Shown here piece after piece: positions 27,581-36,118 of a DNA stretch of 64,000 nucleotides. The stretch is from Nafulsella turpanensis ZLM-10 (GTDB taxonomy: Bacteria > Bacteroidota > Bacteroidia > Cytophagales > Cyclobacteriaceae). The stretch spans positions 20,409 through 84,408 of the forward strand of contig NZ_ANNU01000021.1 of the NCBI RefSeq assembly GCF_000346615.1, in the 5' to 3' direction. The translations under genes and the position numbers were made by a program. Position 1 is the first letter of the stretch; each line of letters begins with the position of its first letter. The notes under the pieces were generated by a model, which saw nothing but the letters and a program-made list of their open reading frames with translations, did no database searches and had not been told where the DNA came from.

Positions 27581-28615
27581 ATGAAAATGATCATTAGTTT
27601 GATTTCTATGGTTATGCTCCTGCTCAGTTGTAATCAGGCACAGGATATTGACGCCTACCTTAGCCGCCTTCATGAAAAAGGTCAGCTAAACGGTAATGTT
27701 CTGGTGATGCAGAATGATACGGTGCTTTATGAAAAATCCTTCGGCTATGCAGATGGAGCAAGAAACCACCTTCTTACTCCTGAGCACCATTTTGCAATAG
27801 GCTCCATTTATAAGGAGTTTCCTGGAGTAGCTATAATGCAGCTAAAAGAGGCAGGGCTTCTTACACCCGATGATACATTATCCTTGTTCATGCCTCACCT
27901 TCCGGCCTGGGCCGATAAAATTACTATCAGAAACTTACTGCAATACTCCAGCGGCCTGCCTCGCATCAAATGGGACTCCTATTTCGAAAATAATCAGGTA
28001 GCCAGGGAAGATGAGATTGTTCAGAATCTTTCTGACCTAAAAAAGCTTGAGTTCCAACCCGGAACGGATTACCTGTATTCTAATTACAATCCGTTTTTAC
28101 TGATGAGGATAGTGGAAATTGTTTCAGAACAAAGCTTTCAGGATTATGTGGAGCAGAAATTACTCCGCCCATTTGAAATAGAAGGAATAGTAATAAAGGA
28201 AAGCTATCCCTACAGGGACACCAGCCTCATGGCCATTCCCTTTAATGGTAAATTTGAGGTAGACGACTATGAAGTGGAAGTCACCACGATCTGTTCCTCT
28301 GCCAGAGGCATGTAAAAATGGTTTTCCCAACTCGATAACTTTGAAATCATCTCAAAAGAGTCTATGCAGTTATTATCCGAAGAAGCTATGGAAGGAGATA
28401 ACATCCAGTCGCCCCTGGGGCGCTGCGATTGGGAGGGCGACGATATTCAGTTACACTTACACCATGGCTCTACAGAAAATTATGAAGGACTGGTAAGAAA
28501 CTATAAACAGAATGGGCTCATGATTATCCTGCTCACTAATCAGGAACATAAAAACCTGTACGATATCGCCGATAATATATATGAGCTATCACCAAGAAGT
28601 GTAGCTAAAAATTAA
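27581..28615 (+). pseudogene. Beta-lactamase-family serine hydrolase interrupted by an in-frame stop
   Basis: The frame starting at 27581 gives 244 residues of a class C beta-lactamase-like lipoprotein (lipobox LLSC, Cys17) with the nucleophile motif SIYK (Ser75, Lys78) and YSN, ending at a TAA at 28313-28315 after ARGM. The same frame continues without further stops to 28615 (KWFSQLDNFEIISKESMQLL and on), including the third active-site motif (HHG) and the normal family C terminus. One nonsense codon therefore splits an otherwise complete gene of about 344 residues. It may be a real inactivating mutation or a sequencing error. The family hydrolyses D-Ala peptides, esters or beta-lactams; substrate unknown. 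Confidence 0.85.
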
Positions 28616-28693
28616 GTGAGCCCCGCTTCCTATCTGCGTTTGCGTGTTAAAATTGGAAAGTTCTTGGTAGTTGTTGTGTTTACTGTTGTTGTT

Positions 28694-28729
28694 GAAAAGG
28701 CATCTCTTCGGGGCTGCCTTTTCTTTTTC
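28694..28729 (+). terminator. Rho-independent terminator after the serine hydrolase
   Basis: A perfect nine-base-pair stem GAAAAGGCA/TGCCTTTTC (28694-28702 with 28715-28723) followed by a T-rich run. It lies about 80 bases after the hydrolase gene. Confidence 0.8.
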
Positions 28730-28784
28730 AGAAATCTCTGTAACTTGGAAGCCATAAAATAGCGTATTCTACCAAAAAACAACT

Positions 28785-29240
28785 ATGAAACTACTGATGA
28801 TCATGGCTGCACTGCTGCTGGCAGTAACAAAGAGCTGTGAAGATATGCCCGAACAAGGATTGGCAGGACAGGTGCGCTGGTTAGAAGGTAACTTCATGCC
28901 TACTATCAGCGAAAATCCTGAAGAAGAGCAAAATAAAAAGCAGGGAAAGCCTGTACAACGGGTACTGCACATATATGAACTCACCACCATGGATGAAGCT
29001 ACCTCGGAAGGAACCTTTTTTCACGATATCGAAAGTAAGCTGGTGCAAACAGTGGAAACCAATAAAAAAGGAGAATTTGTGGTAGGCCTCCCTCCTGGCC
29101 GCTATTCTGTATTTGTAAAAGAAGAGCAGGGCCTGTTTGCCAATTCTTTCGATGGAGAAGGGAACATCAATCCAGTTACTGTAAAGGAAGGAGAAATCAC
29201 TAGAATAGAGATCGACATTAACTACGCTGCGGCTTATTAA
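28785..29240 (+). CDS. Secreted protein with a carboxypeptidase-regulatory-like beta-sandwich, 151 residues
   Basis: The N terminus is a signal sequence (MKLLMIMAALLLAVTKSC), with Cys18 possibly lipidated although the lipobox TKSC is weak. The rest resembles the carboxypeptidase-regulatory/Ig-like sandwich: TNKKGEFVVGLPPGRYSVFV is typical of that fold, where a short motif GxY-S follows a turn of the type LPPG. Such modules are common on cell-surface proteins in Bacteroidota and have no enzymatic activity. The gene is flanked by two terminators and is probably transcribed alone. Confidence 0.65.
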   Translation: MKLLMIMAALLLAVTKSCEDMPEQGLAGQVRWLEGNFMPTISENPEEEQNKKQGKPVQRVLHIYELTTMDEATSEGTFFHDIESKLVQTVETNKKGEFVVGLPPGRYSVFVKEEQGLFANSFDGEGNINPVTVKEGEITRIEIDINYAAAY

Positions 29241-29293
29241 TTATCATTCAACTTCCGGGAGTATTAAAGCTATTGATGCTTCCTTCCTTCTTC

Positions 29294-29321
29294 AGCTGCT
29301 TTTAAAGGCAGCTTTTTTATT
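29294..29321 (+). terminator. Rho-independent terminator
   Basis: Stem AGCTGC/GCAGCT (29294-29299 with 29308-29313), eight-base loop, then a run of T. It follows the 151-residue secreted protein gene. Confidence 0.75.
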
Positions 29322-29374
29322 TTTATCCAACAATTAGTATCATCATAAATAGCTGATGTCTAATTATTTCCATC

Positions 29375-29382
29375 TATTTTTG
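29375..29382 (+). promoter_or_regulatory. Possible -7 element for the sigma-factor operon
   Basis: TATTTTTG matches TAnnTTTG about 85 bases before the ECF sigma gene. No convincing TTG is found at the usual upstream distance, so this is a weak call. Confidence 0.35.
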
Positions 29383-29465
29383 TATTAGGCCTGGTTATTT
29401 TTTTTAAGCCCATGCAACCTCCCGTGGCCGAGCTGCATCTATCAGGTACAAACGTTCACCAAAGC

Positions 29466-30038
29466 ATGAAATTCAGCATCCGTAAATCTGGCAAAGAAGA
29501 AACCCTCCTCAGGGGTTGCCGCGAAAACGACTCCAGGTCGCAACGCGAACTTTACCAGCAATGGGCGCCGAAGATGCTGGGACTTTGCCTGCGATATGTG
29601 AAAGACCGCAGCGAAGCAGAATCGGTGATGACAGGAGGTTTTTTGAAGATTTTCGAAAGAATCGATCAGTTTAGTGGTGAAGGGAGTTTTGAGGGCTGGA
29701 TGCGCCGGATTATGGTTAATGAATCGCTCACCTACCTGCGACAGCACAAGCATACTTTTATGATGGTAGATGCTGAAGAAGCTAGTCTGGAAGTGAGCTT
29801 CGAAAATGCTGAGCAGAATTTGCAGACAGAAGATTTAATGGCGATGATTCAGCGGCTGCCAGATGGTTACCGCACCATTTTTAACCTCTATGCCATTGAA
29901 GGTTTTTCTCATAAAGAAATAGCCGAAAAGCTGGAGATTAGCGAAAGCACCTCCAAGTCGCAACTGAGTCGGGCACGGAGCCTTTTACAGCAGCAGCTGG
30001 CCCGGCATAATAAATTAATAGAGAAACAAGCTATATAG
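29466..30038 (+). CDS. ECF RNA polymerase sigma factor
   Basis: A 190-residue sigma-70 family protein of the ECF group. The ATG at 29466 is chosen because the family starts shortly before region 2; an upstream ATG at 29412 adds 18 unlikely residues. Region 2 is LLRGCRENDSRSQRELYQQW through FERIDQFSGEGSFEGWMRRI. Region 4 is IQRLPDGYRTIFNLYAIEGF with the helix-turn-helix SHKEIAEKLEISESTSKSQL. It directs transcription of an unknown regulon, probably including its own operon. The next gene starts two bases after its stop and encodes the likely anti-sigma factor. Region 2 reads MTGGFLKIF where relatives usually have an acidic residue before GF. Confidence 0.93.
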   Translation: MKFSIRKSGKEETLLRGCRENDSRSQRELYQQWAPKMLGLCLRYVKDRSEAESVMTGGFLKIFERIDQFSGEGSFEGWMRRIMVNESLTYLRQHKHTFMMVDAEEASLEVSFENAEQNLQTEDLMAMIQRLPDGYRTIFNLYAIEGFSHKEIAEKLEISESTSKSQLSRARSLLQQQLARHNKLIEKQAI

Positions 30039-30040
30039 TC

Positions 30041-30808
30041 ATGGAAGATAAAGATTTGGACCGTTTATTCCGGCAGAAGCTCGAAACCTTCGAAGCTACT
30101 CCTTCTTCTCAGGCATGGCAGCAGCTTGAGCAGAACCTGCATCACAAGCAGAAGCGCAAAGCCTGGCATTATCTTTCCGGCATTGCGGCCTGCCTCCTCT
30201 TAGTTTTTGGAATATGGGGAGCGATGGAGCTGAGTCAGCCATTTAACCAGGCCCAACAACTTGCTACCGAAGAAAAGGAAGAAACTCCTCTTACCGGCAC
30301 AACCCCTGAAGCACAAAAAGAGGAAATTATAAAGGAGACTTTCACTAAAGCCATTCCAGCTATTGCTGAAATAGAAAAAGAAAAACCGGCCCCAGTGGCA
30401 ACAAAGTCGAAAGCAGACACTAAAAAGAAGGAAAAGGGCACCCTCCAGCAGGCAGACCCACTGGCTGCTTCCGTCAGCCATACAGCGGCCGCTAAAGATA
30501 AGCTACCGGACCTGCAACTGGAACCAAAGCCTTTACAAATAGAAAGTCTGGCAGAAGCAAACGCTCAGCCAGTAATTGAAAGTCCCGAATCCGCACCGGA
30601 AGAAATTATTATCCGCTATACGCCTGCTGAAGAGGTAATGGCTGTCGCCAGCATAGAGGAAGAAGGAACATCTTCGGGAGAAAAAGAACTATCTGCCCGT
30701 AAGCTCCTTGGTTTTTTCAAAAAGGTAACGAGTAATAACAACCTTGCCGACCTGCGCGAAGCTAAAAATGAACTCCTGAGCCTCGACAGGCTTAGCAGTC
30801 CTAATTAA
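30041..30808 (+). CDS. Putative anti-sigma factor, single-pass membrane protein
   Basis: A 255-residue protein. The N-terminal 45 residues (MEDKDLDRLFRQKLETFEAT, then PSSQAWQQLEQNL) are the short cytoplasmic helical part seen next to ECF sigma factors in this phylum. One membrane helix follows at about 47-65 (LSGIAACLLLVFGIWGAMEL). The remaining 190 residues are a low-complexity, Glu/Lys/Ala/Pro-rich periplasmic stretch without a clear domain. It starts two bases after the sigma factor stop and precedes an outer-membrane protein gene by 32 bases. Anti-sigma function is inferred from position and layout. Confidence 0.7.
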   Translation: MEDKDLDRLFRQKLETFEATPSSQAWQQLEQNLHHKQKRKAWHYLSGIAACLLLVFGIWGAMELSQPFNQAQQLATEEKEETPLTGTTPEAQKEEIIKETFTKAIPAIAEIEKEKPAPVATKSKADTKKKEKGTLQQADPLAASVSHTAAAKDKLPDLQLEPKPLQIESLAEANAQPVIESPESAPEEIIIRYTPAEEVMAVASIEEEGTSSGEKELSARKLLGFFKKVTSNNNLADLREAKNELLSLDRLSSPN

Positions 30809-30840
30809 GAAAAGAAACCACAACATTTAATTTTATCGTC

Positions 30841-31962
30841 ATGAAAAAAGTTTTTGCAAGTATACTTGCCCTGGCACTGCTGTACCTGATGCCGGCTGCC
30901 GCAGGCGCCATTCAGTTACCCCCGGCACCGGCCGATACCATTACCATTCAAATTGGCAAAACCAAGAAAATCATCATATGGGTAGATAGTAAAGAAGACC
31001 TGGAGAGCCTCCAGAACTACGACTTTAACCAGATGATCCGCGACCTAAACAAAACAGTTGACAGCTTAGGCCAGCTCGAACAGTTGATCATTATAACAGA
31101 TGAAAGCGGTAAAGAATACCAGATAGAGGTTGCCGGCCAGGAAGAGGATGACGAATGGTATGCGCACGAAGCGGATAGCACAGAAGAAAAGAAGCGTTAC
31201 CACTTCGAGTTTAGCTTTGGCGATGAAGATGACGACGATGAGAAAGACGAAGAGGAGGAAAAACAGGAAAGCAGAAACGATGAGCGGTACTTCGGCACCC
31301 GGCACTTCATCAACTTCGACCTGGGAATGAACAACTATCTTAGTCCTGAAGGTGATTTTCCTGCCGCCGACAATGCCATCTATGCTGTTCGTCCCTGGGG
31401 TTCATGGTTTGTGGGTATTAACTCTAATTTCCGTACGCACATTGCCGGTCCGCTGGCACTTCAATGGGGAGCAGGGGTCGACTGGTACAACTTCAAGTTC
31501 GCCGATGACCGCACCCGACTGGAGGAAACTGAAGAGGGCGTCAACTTCTATATCGACCCTGAGCCTGAAATTGATGCACAGAAAAGCAAGCTTACCGCTG
31601 CCTACCTTAATGTAAACGCAGTTCCCATGCTCCACTTCGGGTACAAAACCAAAATGGTACGCGACAGCGATGGCGGAATGTTACGGGTACGCGATTACGA
31701 TGATGACTCTTTTAGAATTGGCCTTGGAGGATATGCCGGCTATAGAATTGCCAGCCATACCAAATACAAATTTGAAGTTGGCGATGATACAGAAAAAGAT
31801 AAAGACCGCGATGACTTTTACCTCAATAACTGGCGCTATGGAGTACGCCTGCAGCTAGGCGTAAAAGGAGTAGACCTCTTTGCCAATTACGACCTGAACG
31901 AATTGTTTTACACTGGAAAAGGACCTGAACTGCACGCCTTTAGCTTCGGTATTATTTTGTAG
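30841..31962 (+). CDS. Outer-membrane beta-barrel protein with acidic spacer
   Basis: A 373-residue protein with a signal peptide (about 1-22, ending AAAGA). Residues about 30-110 form a soluble domain, followed by an extremely acidic linker (DEDDDDEKDEEEEK, around 127-140). The C-terminal 220 residues have the alternating pattern of a small barrel of the PorT/OmpW-like kind: FINFDLGMNNYLSPEG, LALQWGAGVDWYNFKF, FRIGLGGYAGYRI, YGVRLQLGVKGVDLFANYDL, and the aromatic-rich end HAFSFGIIL. It is the third gene of the sigma/anti-sigma operon and may be the sensor or target of that regulatory unit. Function unknown. Confidence 0.75.
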   Translation: MKKVFASILALALLYLMPAAAGAIQLPPAPADTITIQIGKTKKIIIWVDSKEDLESLQNYDFNQMIRDLNKTVDSLGQLEQLIIITDESGKEYQIEVAGQEEDDEWYAHEADSTEEKKRYHFEFSFGDEDDDDEKDEEEEKQESRNDERYFGTRHFINFDLGMNNYLSPEGDFPAADNAIYAVRPWGSWFVGINSNFRTHIAGPLALQWGAGVDWYNFKFADDRTRLEETEEGVNFYIDPEPEIDAQKSKLTAAYLNVNAVPMLHFGYKTKMVRDSDGGMLRVRDYDDDSFRIGLGGYAGYRIASHTKYKFEVGDDTEKDKDRDDFYLNNWRYGVRLQLGVKGVDLFANYDLNELFYTGKGPELHAFSFGIIL

Positions 31963-31975
31963 AACCTATTTTTTT

Positions 31976-32011
31976 CTGTGCCAGTCCAAAGTTTGGGCTG
32001 GCACAGCTTTT
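31976..32011 (+). terminator. Rho-independent terminator of the sigma-factor operon
   Basis: A twelve-base-pair stem CTGTGCCAGTCC/GGGCTGGCACAG (one G-T pair, loop of seven) followed by CTTTTATCTT. It sits 13 bases after the outer-membrane protein stop and touches the end of the convergent gene at 32010. Confidence 0.85.
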
Positions 32012-32537
32012 ATCTTAACTGCTTCAAGGCCTCATGCACAATTAGTCGTTCCTCCTTATTTAGCTTTAGGTCCCGGTTAAGACCCCGGGCTGTTGGGCGG
32101 GAAACGGAAAAAATGAGGAGCAGTATTCCATAAATGGCAGCGTAACCTTTATGCCCGGAAAGGTAAAGGCTCAGCACCGCTAACAGTACAGCTACGGTCA
32201 GCATAAGATATTTACGCAGGGATAATTCGTAAAACACCTCTACCCTGTTCTCCAGGCGCTGCAGGGAAGGTTCTTTACCTGCTGCCGAAAAGTAATTTTT
32301 AAGCCTGCCCCTGTACAGGATATATGCCCCTGCCGTTAGCCCCACTATAAGGAGCACTGCCGGCACATGCCAGAACCATGCATACACCGGATGGTCAAAT
32401 AAAGCTGGTGTCGAAAGGCCTTGCAGGTTTAAATACACCCACCCAAAGCACAGCAACGGAAGCCCTACCATCAGGTAAAACAAATTCGACAGGCGCTGAA
32501 AGCGCTGCGCAATAAAGGTTTCCTTACCTTGTTCCAT
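32010..32537 (-). CDS. Hypothetical membrane protein, 175 residues
   Basis: Four membrane helices are visible: LSNLFYLMVGLPLLCFGWVYL, FWHVPAVLLIVGLTAGAYIL, YLMLTVAVLLAVLSLYLSG and YAAIYGILLLIFSVSRPTAR. A charged C-terminal tail of about 30 residues follows (LNRDLKLNKEERLIVHEALK). Family not recognised. It is convergent with the sigma operon and divergent from the M20 amidohydrolase. Confidence 0.65.
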   Translation of the reverse strand: MEQGKETFIAQRFQRLSNLFYLMVGLPLLCFGWVYLNLQGLSTPALFDHPVYAWFWHVPAVLLIVGLTAGAYILYRGRLKNYFSAAGKEPSLQRLENRVEVFYELSLRKYLMLTVAVLLAVLSLYLSGHKGYAAIYGILLLIFSVSRPTARGLNRDLKLNKEERLIVHEALKQLR

Positions 32538-32678
32538 GCCATAAAGCTAAGAGCTTCCCCTTAAAAGCACAAAATCCCACACAATTATAACATACCTTCT
32601 GCCTCCTTATTTTAACCTGTGCCAGCCAATGGAGAACAATTGGCTACCTTTCTGATTAGAATAATTAAAACTTCTGTT

Positions 32679-33854
32679 ATGTCTGAATCAAAATGGCAGG
32701 AGGTCGATCTGGATGAACTGGTAGAACTCCGTCACCGCTTGCACAAACATCCTTCTCTCTCCGGAGAGGAAGCCTCGACTGCCCAGATAATTAAATCTTT
32801 TCTAAAGGGTACCAATCCCACCCAAATCGTACAAAAGCTGGGAGGTCACGGACTGGCTTTTGTCTATGAAAGCGATTCCCCCGGCCCTTCAATCGGATTC
32901 CGCTGCGAACTGGATGCCCTTCCTATTCATGAAAAAACAGATCTCCACTACGCCTCTTCTACAGAAGGGGTATCGCATAAGTGTGGGCATGACGGGCATA
33001 TGGCCATTCTCGCAGGTCTTGGCCGATGGATCCAGGCCCATCCACCGCAAAAAGGAAAGGTGGTACTCCTGTTCCAGCCTGCCGAGGAAACCGGGCAGGG
33101 CGCTGCCGCGGTGATTAAGGATAAAAAGTGGAAAGAAATAAAACCAGACTGGCTATTCGGCCTCCACAATATCCCGGGCAAGGCAGCAGGCGAAATTTAC
33201 TGGAAAGAAGGTCACTTTTGCGCTGCCTCTAAAGGCTTATCTCTCCGGTTAAAAGGCTGTACCTCTCATGCGGCAGAGCCGGAAAAAGGCCGAAATCCCG
33301 CCAAAGCGCTGGCAAATATAATGCTTGAATTACAGGCCCTGCCTGAGCAAAAGAATACCTGGAAAGACCTTGTTCTGGTAACTCCTGTCTACGCCCGGCT
33401 GGGCGAAAAAGCGTACGGAACCTCTGCAGGCTATGCCGAATTTGGTGCTACGCTTCGTACAATTCATGAAGAGGACATGGTACTGTTGAGCCAGAGGGCC
33501 CATGAAATTATTGAGAAGTATTGCAAAGCGGAAAAGCTCTCCTGTGAATGTAACTACCTGGAAGATTTTCCGGCTACAGTAAACCAGGCTGAGCCCCTTG
33601 CGTATGTACGTAAGGCCATTGAATCTACCGGCCTGCAAAATACTTTGCTCAAAGAACCTTTCCGCTGGTCAGAAGACTTTGGGCACTACCACAAAAGTTG
33701 CCCGACCACTTTTGTGGGACTCGGAGCAGGAGAAAAGCAGGCTCCACTTCACCATCCGGATTATGATTTTCCGGACGCGATTATCGGAAAAGGACTACAA
33801 CTTTTCACCGGAATTATCCGTGAGGTGCAGTCTGCCCATGAAAAAAAGAATTGA
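32679..33854 (+). CDS. M20-family amidohydrolase
   Basis: A 391-residue metal-dependent hydrolase of the M20 (hippurate hydrolase/N-acyl-amino-acid amidohydrolase) group. The ATG at 32679 starts the usual N terminus (MSESKWQEVDLDELVELRHR LHKHP region); an upstream ATG at 32619 adds 20 residues. Metal and catalytic motifs are present: FRCELDALPI with the metal-binding Asp, HKCGHDGHMAIL, and FQPAEETGQGA with the catalytic glutamate pair; HHPDYDFPD supplies a late ligand. It removes acyl groups from N-acylated amino acids or peptides in the cytoplasm; the exact substrate is unknown. It ends 24 bases before the alanine-racemase-like gene, so a joint role in amino acid recycling is possible. Confidence 0.88.
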   Translation: MSESKWQEVDLDELVELRHRLHKHPSLSGEEASTAQIIKSFLKGTNPTQIVQKLGGHGLAFVYESDSPGPSIGFRCELDALPIHEKTDLHYASSTEGVSHKCGHDGHMAILAGLGRWIQAHPPQKGKVVLLFQPAEETGQGAAAVIKDKKWKEIKPDWLFGLHNIPGKAAGEIYWKEGHFCAASKGLSLRLKGCTSHAAEPEKGRNPAKALANIMLELQALPEQKNTWKDLVLVTPVYARLGEKAYGTSAGYAEFGATLRTIHEEDMVLLSQRAHEIIEKYCKAEKLSCECNYLEDFPATVNQAEPLAYVRKAIESTGLQNTLLKEPFRWSEDFGHYHKSCPTTFVGLGAGEKQAPLHHPDYDFPDAIIGKGLQLFTGIIREVQSAHEKKN

Positions 33855-33878
33855 AGTAAAACGAAAAACTAAAAATCC

Positions 33879-35030
33879 TTGCACACCTCTTATATAGAGC
33901 TCAGTAAATCAGCCATGCGCAACAATGTATCATACGTGCGCAGCAGGCTACCGGAAGGCACCACCCTATCGGCCGTTTGTAAAGGCAACGCTTACGGCCA
34001 TGGCATTGAACAGGTTGTTGAAATGGCAGAAGCAGCCGGTATCCGCCATTTTTCAGTCTTCAGCTCTTCCGAGGCAAGGCGGGTACAGCAGAGCATCAGG
34101 CACAAGAGCACGATTATGATCATCGGCTACATTGCCAATGAAGAGCTGTCCTGGGCTATTGAAAACAATATTGAGTTTTATGTATTTGAAATGGACCGGC
34201 TCCTTGCCGCCATTGAAACTGCTAAGGCAGCAGGCAAAAAGGCCATCATTCACATAGAGGTAGAAACAGGTATGAACCGAACCGGTTTTGAAGAGAATGT
34301 GCTGCCACTACTCTTCGACCTGCTCAGGGAGAATAAAGAATACCTGCAGCTACAGGGGTTGTGCACCCACTTTGCAGGGGCTGAGAGCGTGGCAAATTAC
34401 CTGCGTGTAGAGCAGCAAATTGCGAAGTACCATGTTTTGTACGATCGCTTCTGCAATGAAGGGCTCCAGCCAAAACTACGTCATACCGCCTGCTCTGCCG
34501 CCGCTATTAACTTTCCGGAAACCACCTTCGACATGGTGCGTGTTGGCATTATGCTATACGGCTTCTGGCCTAATGAAGAAACCTATATTTACCAGCTACG
34601 GCAACAGGAACATAAAGGCAAAGATCCATTAAAACGCCTCATTAGGTGGAAATCCCACATAATGAACACTAAAAAAGTAAAGATGGGTGAGTTTATCGGC
34701 TATGGCACCTCTTATCAGGCGCCACGTGATATGCATATTGCCACTATTCCGGTTGGGTATGCTTATGGCTTTGCCCGCTCTCTCAGCAACCTTGGAAGGG
34801 TCCTGGTTAGAGGGCGACGCATGCATGTAATTGGTGTAGTAAATATGAACCTGGCCATTATCGACATTAACGAACTGCCGGATATTCAAAAAGGAGAAGA
34901 AGTAGTAATGGTAGGTAAGCAGGGGCGACAGGAAGTAACGGTAGCCTCTTTCAGCGAAATGAGTAGTCAGCTTAACTACGAGCTCCTTACCCGCCTTCCG
35001 CTTGATATTCCCAGAAAAATAGTAAAGTAG
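33879..35030 (+). CDS. Alanine-racemase-family PLP enzyme, variant active site, TTG start
   Basis: A 383-residue fold-type III PLP enzyme. The first possible start that gives the family N terminus (HTSYIELSKSAMRNNV) is the TTG at 33879; no ATG is available there. The PLP lysine is Lys35 in VCKGNAYGHG (usually VVKANAYGHG). GMNRTGF, CTHFAGAES, VRVGIMLYG and FIGYGTSYQA keep the expected Arg, His and catalytic Tyr. Two conserved aspartates are changed: GYADG reads GYAYG, and MDQ reads MNL (VVNMNLAII). Bacteroidota usually have a MurF-fused Alr for cell-wall D-alanine, so this separate, divergent copy may racemise another amino acid. The M20 amidohydrolase upstream could supply it. Confidence 0.8.
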   Translation: MHTSYIELSKSAMRNNVSYVRSRLPEGTTLSAVCKGNAYGHGIEQVVEMAEAAGIRHFSVFSSSEARRVQQSIRHKSTIMIIGYIANEELSWAIENNIEFYVFEMDRLLAAIETAKAAGKKAIIHIEVETGMNRTGFEENVLPLLFDLLRENKEYLQLQGLCTHFAGAESVANYLRVEQQIAKYHVLYDRFCNEGLQPKLRHTACSAAAINFPETTFDMVRVGIMLYGFWPNEETYIYQLRQQEHKGKDPLKRLIRWKSHIMNTKKVKMGEFIGYGTSYQAPRDMHIATIPVGYAYGFARSLSNLGRVLVRGRRMHVIGVVNMNLAIIDINELPDIQKGEEVVMVGKQGRQEVTVASFSEMSSQLNYELLTRLPLDIPRKIVK

Positions 35031-35124
35031 AAGAGTTGAGAGAGGGCCGGTGTAGCAGTAGCAATCAAAAGCAGCAGAACCACTTTCCGCAAATGCACAC
35101 TGACCGGAGAAGTTCTGGTGAACT

Positions 35125-35520
35125 TTAAATTTTATTCAGGCGCGTTAGCTGTGCCTCAATGTGGTGGTCTTTCACCAGTTCAGACGCATACTTGTAGCTC
35201 CCGCGTGGTACAAATAACTGCAGCTTACCGCCCTTCATCCTGGCAATAGATTCCAGCGCCTTCCACTTGCTTACTAACATTTCGCGGTCCTTTTCATCTT
35301 CGTTTTTCACTACTAACTCGAAATAATATTTCTTTTCACCTCTTTTGGCAGAAAAGTCCGGCGTAAGCTTAATTTCCTGATTTACCATTGTAAGCGAAGC
35401 AGGGCTGTCGTAGCCTGTGAAATCTGCTTTTATTTCCTCAAAACCCGATTTTTCTGCATATTGAATAATCTTTTCTGCCATTGAATTGTAATCCTCTGTT
35501 TCTTTTCTTGTATAAAGCAT
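35125..35520 (-). CDS. Hypothetical protein, 131 residues
   Basis: Soluble alpha/beta protein. The order FADFTGYDSP-like strand, LTPDFSAKRGEKKYYFELVV, then KWKALESIARMKGGKLQLFV, recalls the restriction-endonuclease-like core (an acidic residue, then E-x-x-x-K near a strand), but the spacing ELVVK departs from the usual (D/E)xK. I therefore do not call a nuclease. A second ATG at 35481 (MAEKIIQYAEKSGFEE) is an equally good start. The gene stands alone, convergent with the racemase gene. Confidence 0.55.
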   Translation of the reverse strand: MLYTRKETEDYNSMAEKIIQYAEKSGFEEIKADFTGYDSPASLTMVNQEIKLTPDFSAKRGEKKYYFELVVKNEDEKDREMLVSKWKALESIARMKGGKLQLFVPRGSYKYASELVKDHHIEAQLTRLNKI

Positions 35521-36118
35521 AATATTCTTTTTAATTTAACCATTCTCCTACACAAGCAGGAGATCCTTTTGTACAGCCTCTCTTTCTGTGGATGGCACCT
35601 ACATTCCAATCTGGTATAAAAAAAGAAGTAATGACAGGCAGAACACGCCTATTATTCCTCATTTCTCCTTCCGTAATTCCTTTACCGGCCACAGTTATAG
35701 CCATCACTTATATTATAACCATTTTTTTACAAAAATCCAAATTTTATATTATATATTTTTAATTTTCAGATGATTAGTATCGGAAAATACATCAAACGCC
35801 CCTTAACAGAAAGGCTAAGGGGGCAGGCATTTCATCTCTTTCAAACCAAAGCCCAGGCCAGCTGCCTCAAGTAAAGATAACATGTTAATCCTTTTCACCA
35901 GCACGAGAAATGCTTTAGCAGATGTGTTAATATGACACCTAAATATCCATTAGGGAACGTTTTATGGCTTTTTAAGCTTTGCACAAAAGAATGAAACCAA
36001 ACTAAACCCCGTTTTCCTCCCCTGTTTTTATTCCGAAACTTGCTACCGCTTATCAAAAAAGACGGGCAAAAAGAAAAATTTATTTCTATATTTCCGCAAA
36101 CAGAAATTCCCTTTTTAT
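35521..36118. other. Intergenic region, 598 bases
   Basis: Very AT-rich. A hairpin with stem GCCCCTTA/TAAGGGGGC (about 35798-35823, one bulge) has no T run on either side and is not called a terminator. The region should contain divergent promoters for the 131-residue protein and the M13 peptidase. A TATATTTC (36087-36094) upstream of the peptidase is close to the -7 consensus but lacks a TTG partner. Confidence 0.4.

Noticed and set aside
35125..35520. PD-(D/E)xK nuclease
   Set aside because: The order of an acidic residue, then E near a K on a strand, is suggestive, but the spacing E-x-x-x-K and the lack of other core residues make the call unsafe.
35588..35773. Small protein of 61 residues in the gap before the M13 peptidase
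   Set aside because: Composition (many H, Y, F, I) reflects AT-rich non-coding DNA, and no signal or motif supports it.
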